From: Opitutales bacterium
GTDB taxonomy: Bacteria; Verrucomicrobiota; Verrucomicrobiae; Opitutales; CAG-312
Direction of reading: 5' to 3'
NCBI GenBank assembly: GCA_017623955.1
Contig: JAGAOA010000064.1
Coordinates: forward strand, 1 to 19,404
Length of the DNA: 19,404 bases
In this document: positions 18,345 to 19,404 of the stretch, in pieces
How positions within the stretch are numbered: position 1 is the stretch's first letter
Layout: each line of letters begins with the position of its first letter
The notes under the pieces: model-generated
Database searches by the model: none
Told to the model about the DNA's origin: nothing
Seen by the model: only the letters and a program-made list of their open reading frames with translations
Position numbers and translations under genes: made by a program

Positions 18345-18827
18345 TTATAAGTTTGTTATTTTTTTGAATGAACGTTTTTTATTTATCAAAAACTGCTTTT
18401 CTGAATTGAATGTAAAAGAACTAAAAACTCCTGCATCAAGTAAATCAAGCAAAGGCGTTATAACAAAATCGCGATTTTCCCAGTCGATATGAGGCACATT
18501 TAAATCTGGAGTTGAAACGCTTTCACCCTCGATAAAAATAATATCCAAATCTATCGGACGCGGTGCATTTCTAAACGAAGCTTTTCTACCCATATCAGTT
18601 TCTATTTTTTTACAATTTTTCAGCAACTGAATAGGAGTTAATTCAGTAGAAATAGCTATTGCAGAATTGTAAAAATACTCTTGAGCCTCATAAAAAGCCG
18701 GAGGAGTCTCATAAACAGATGCCGAAGCAATAATACTTGCAAAGTTAGAGACATATTCACGTGCCTTGCGTAAGTTCTGAAGTTTATCGCCCATATTTGA
18801 GCCTAATGCTAATACCGCAATCACCAT
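18345..18827 (-). CDS. folK: 6-hydroxymethyl-dihydropterin pyrophosphokinase
   Basis: FolK transfers pyrophosphate from ATP to 6-hydroxymethyl-7,8-dihydropterin, giving the substrate of FolP. Motifs: VLALGSNMGDKLQNL at the N-terminus, ASVYETPPAF, EYFYNSAIAI, and the signature RNAPRPIDLDIIFIEG followed by LNVPHIDWENRDFVITPLLDL. I set the start at the ATG at 18827, which gives 160 residues, the usual HPPK length, and begins right after the folB stop (TAA-A-ATG). The frame is open 18 codons further upstream, but that part lies inside folB and has no family match. It sits between folB and rsmI in a tight operon. It ends in TAA. Confidence 0.95.
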   Translation of the reverse strand: MVIAVLALGSNMGDKLQNLRKAREYVSNFASIIASASVYETPPAFYEAQEYFYNSAIAISTELTPIQLLKNCKKIETDMGRKASFRNAPRPIDLDIIFIEGESVSTPDLNVPHIDWENRDFVITPLLDLLDAGVFSSFTFNSEKQFLINKKRSFKKITNL

Positions 18828-18828
18828 T

Positions 18829-19203
18829 TTATTTGATATAAAAATTTCTCTTGCGATGGATTTTTGTAGATATTTTTTCAAACTTGTAACCTACATCAAC
18901 TCCCAATTTTATAATCTCAATTTCTACTTCTTGTAGTAGCTCAAAACGAACAAAAAGACGTTCAGCAAGCATATCTGCAAGTTTTTCAATCAAACGTACG
19001 CTCTCACCCGAAAGCACACCTTCAGCGATTGCCATAGCTTGAGGATAATCAATAGTATCTTCAAGAGCATCAGTTTTAGCGGCTCTATCTATATCTAAGA
19101 ACAGACGCATAGAAACTTCAAACTCGTGTAGTTCATTTCTTTCAAAGGCAAAACAACCATGTTTGCCCTTCAATTTTAGACCTTTTATAATAATTTCATC
19201 CAT
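18829..19203 (-). CDS. folB: Dihydroneopterin aldolase
   Basis: FolB cleaves dihydroneopterin to glycolaldehyde and 6-hydroxymethyl-dihydropterin, one step before FolK. Of its 124 residues, LKLKGKHGCFAFERNELHEFEVSM carries the family pattern with the conserved Glu in FERNE, and KTDALEDTIDY and SVRLIEKLADMLAERLF are typical. The catalytic Lys is in EIEIIKLGVDV, near the end. The frame is open to a TTG at 19209, but the ATG at 19203 (MDEIIIKGLKLKG) is the natural start. It lies two bases after the standard-code stop of folP, or overlaps folP by 19 bases if UGA is read as Trp. No Shine-Dalgarno is visible, so translation is probably coupled. Confidence 0.95.
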   Translation of the reverse strand: MDEIIIKGLKLKGKHGCFAFERNELHEFEVSMRLFLDIDRAAKTDALEDTIDYPQAMAIAEGVLSGESVRLIEKLADMLAERLFVRFELLQEVEIEIIKLGVDVGYKFEKISTKIHRKRNFYIK

Positions 19204-19205
19204 AA

Positions 19206-19404
19206 TCAAATTAGTTTTGAAATTGTTTTTATCGCCACAACATTTTCAGCAACATTATGAACGCGAATTATATCGCAATTCTTTTTCGATGTGCAAAATG
19301 CACTTACAACAGCCGTTGCAACATCACGCAATTCAAAAGAATCGCCCGTTAACAGCTCAAACATAGATTTACGCGAAACCCCTAGCAAGATAGCATACCC
19401 CATC
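19206..19404 (-). CDS. folP: Dihydropteroate synthase (C-terminal part)
   Basis: These are the last 65 residues of the enzyme that condenses 6-hydroxymethyl-dihydropterin pyrophosphate with p-aminobenzoate, the sulfonamide target. LLGVSRKSMFELLTG is the conserved SRK substrate-binding segment (pterin pyrophosphate and pABA), RDVATAVVSAFC matches the R-x-x-x-T region, and IIRVHNVAENVVAIK is the C-terminal RVHDV motif. The N-terminal three quarters lie beyond the window edge. The standard-code stop is TGA (19206-19208). If UGA is Trp the frame adds seven residues (WLWMKLL) and ends in TAA at 19185-19187, overlapping the folB start. It heads the fol run within the window. Confidence 0.93.
   Translation of the reverse strand, partial: MGYAILLGVSRKSMFELLTGDSFELRDVATAVVSAFCTSKKNCDIIRVHNVAENVVAIKTISKLI

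Noticed and set aside
18828..18881. N-terminal extension of FolK by 18 residues
   Set aside because: It lies within folB, has no family match, and would make the protein longer than usual. The internal ATG directly after the folB stop is better.

Overview
The window is an AT-rich bacterial chromosome segment made mostly of housekeeping genes. A FadL-type outer-membrane protein and several Sec signal peptides point to a Gram-negative cell. The secreted TIM-barrel enzyme resembling DUF5696 proteins and a secreted nucleoside hydrolase fit a Lentisphaerota/Verrucomicrobiota-like carbohydrate degrader, but that placement is a weak inference. Only some genes (gyrA, the nucleoside hydrolase, the secreted enzyme) have a visible Shine-Dalgarno; many others have AT-only leaders. 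No phage, transposase, CRISPR or integrase gene is visible.

Layout, left to right: thiG (minus, cut by the window edge); a divergent M3 oligopeptidase A-like gene; a strong terminator with a possible small transcript; a small two-helix membrane protein; ptsH (HPr) and a FadL-like porin on the minus strand; a divergent MFS transporter converging on a formate/nitrite-type channel; tRNA-Gly(UCC); hisG; a 617-base gene-free stretch full of repeats and nested hairpins; a secreted glycosidase-like enzyme on the minus strand; gyrB-gyrA on the plus strand; and a compact minus-strand run folP-folB-folK-rsmI-ppx-nucleoside hydrolase. The last run joins three folate genes to an rRNA methyltransferase and a Ppx/GppA phosphatase, with overlaps or gaps of at most a few bases.

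The most notable observation is that two otherwise intact genes, the M3 peptidase and the essential gyrA, are each interrupted once by an in-frame TGA with no frameshift, and the family alignment continues without loss on both sides. In the peptidase the TGA falls on the family's conserved Trp (the PW-x-x-A-Y-Y-x-E-K motif). The only two genes that seem to end in TGA (rsmI and folP) have a TAG or TAA in frame within 1 to 7 codons; all other visible stops are TAA or TAG. Together this suggests UGA is read as Trp here, at low frequency: I counted about 50 TGG against 2 TGA. Point mutation or assembly error cannot be excluded from one window.

The second notable observation is the hisG downstream region. 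It holds a 147/146-bp tandem duplication, a 14-bp sequence repeated at both outer ends in inverted orientation, and four long nested hairpins. These share one architecture: outer stem (a 3-nt 5' bulge in three of them), AT-rich collar, then an apical terminator-type hairpin, with differing sequences.
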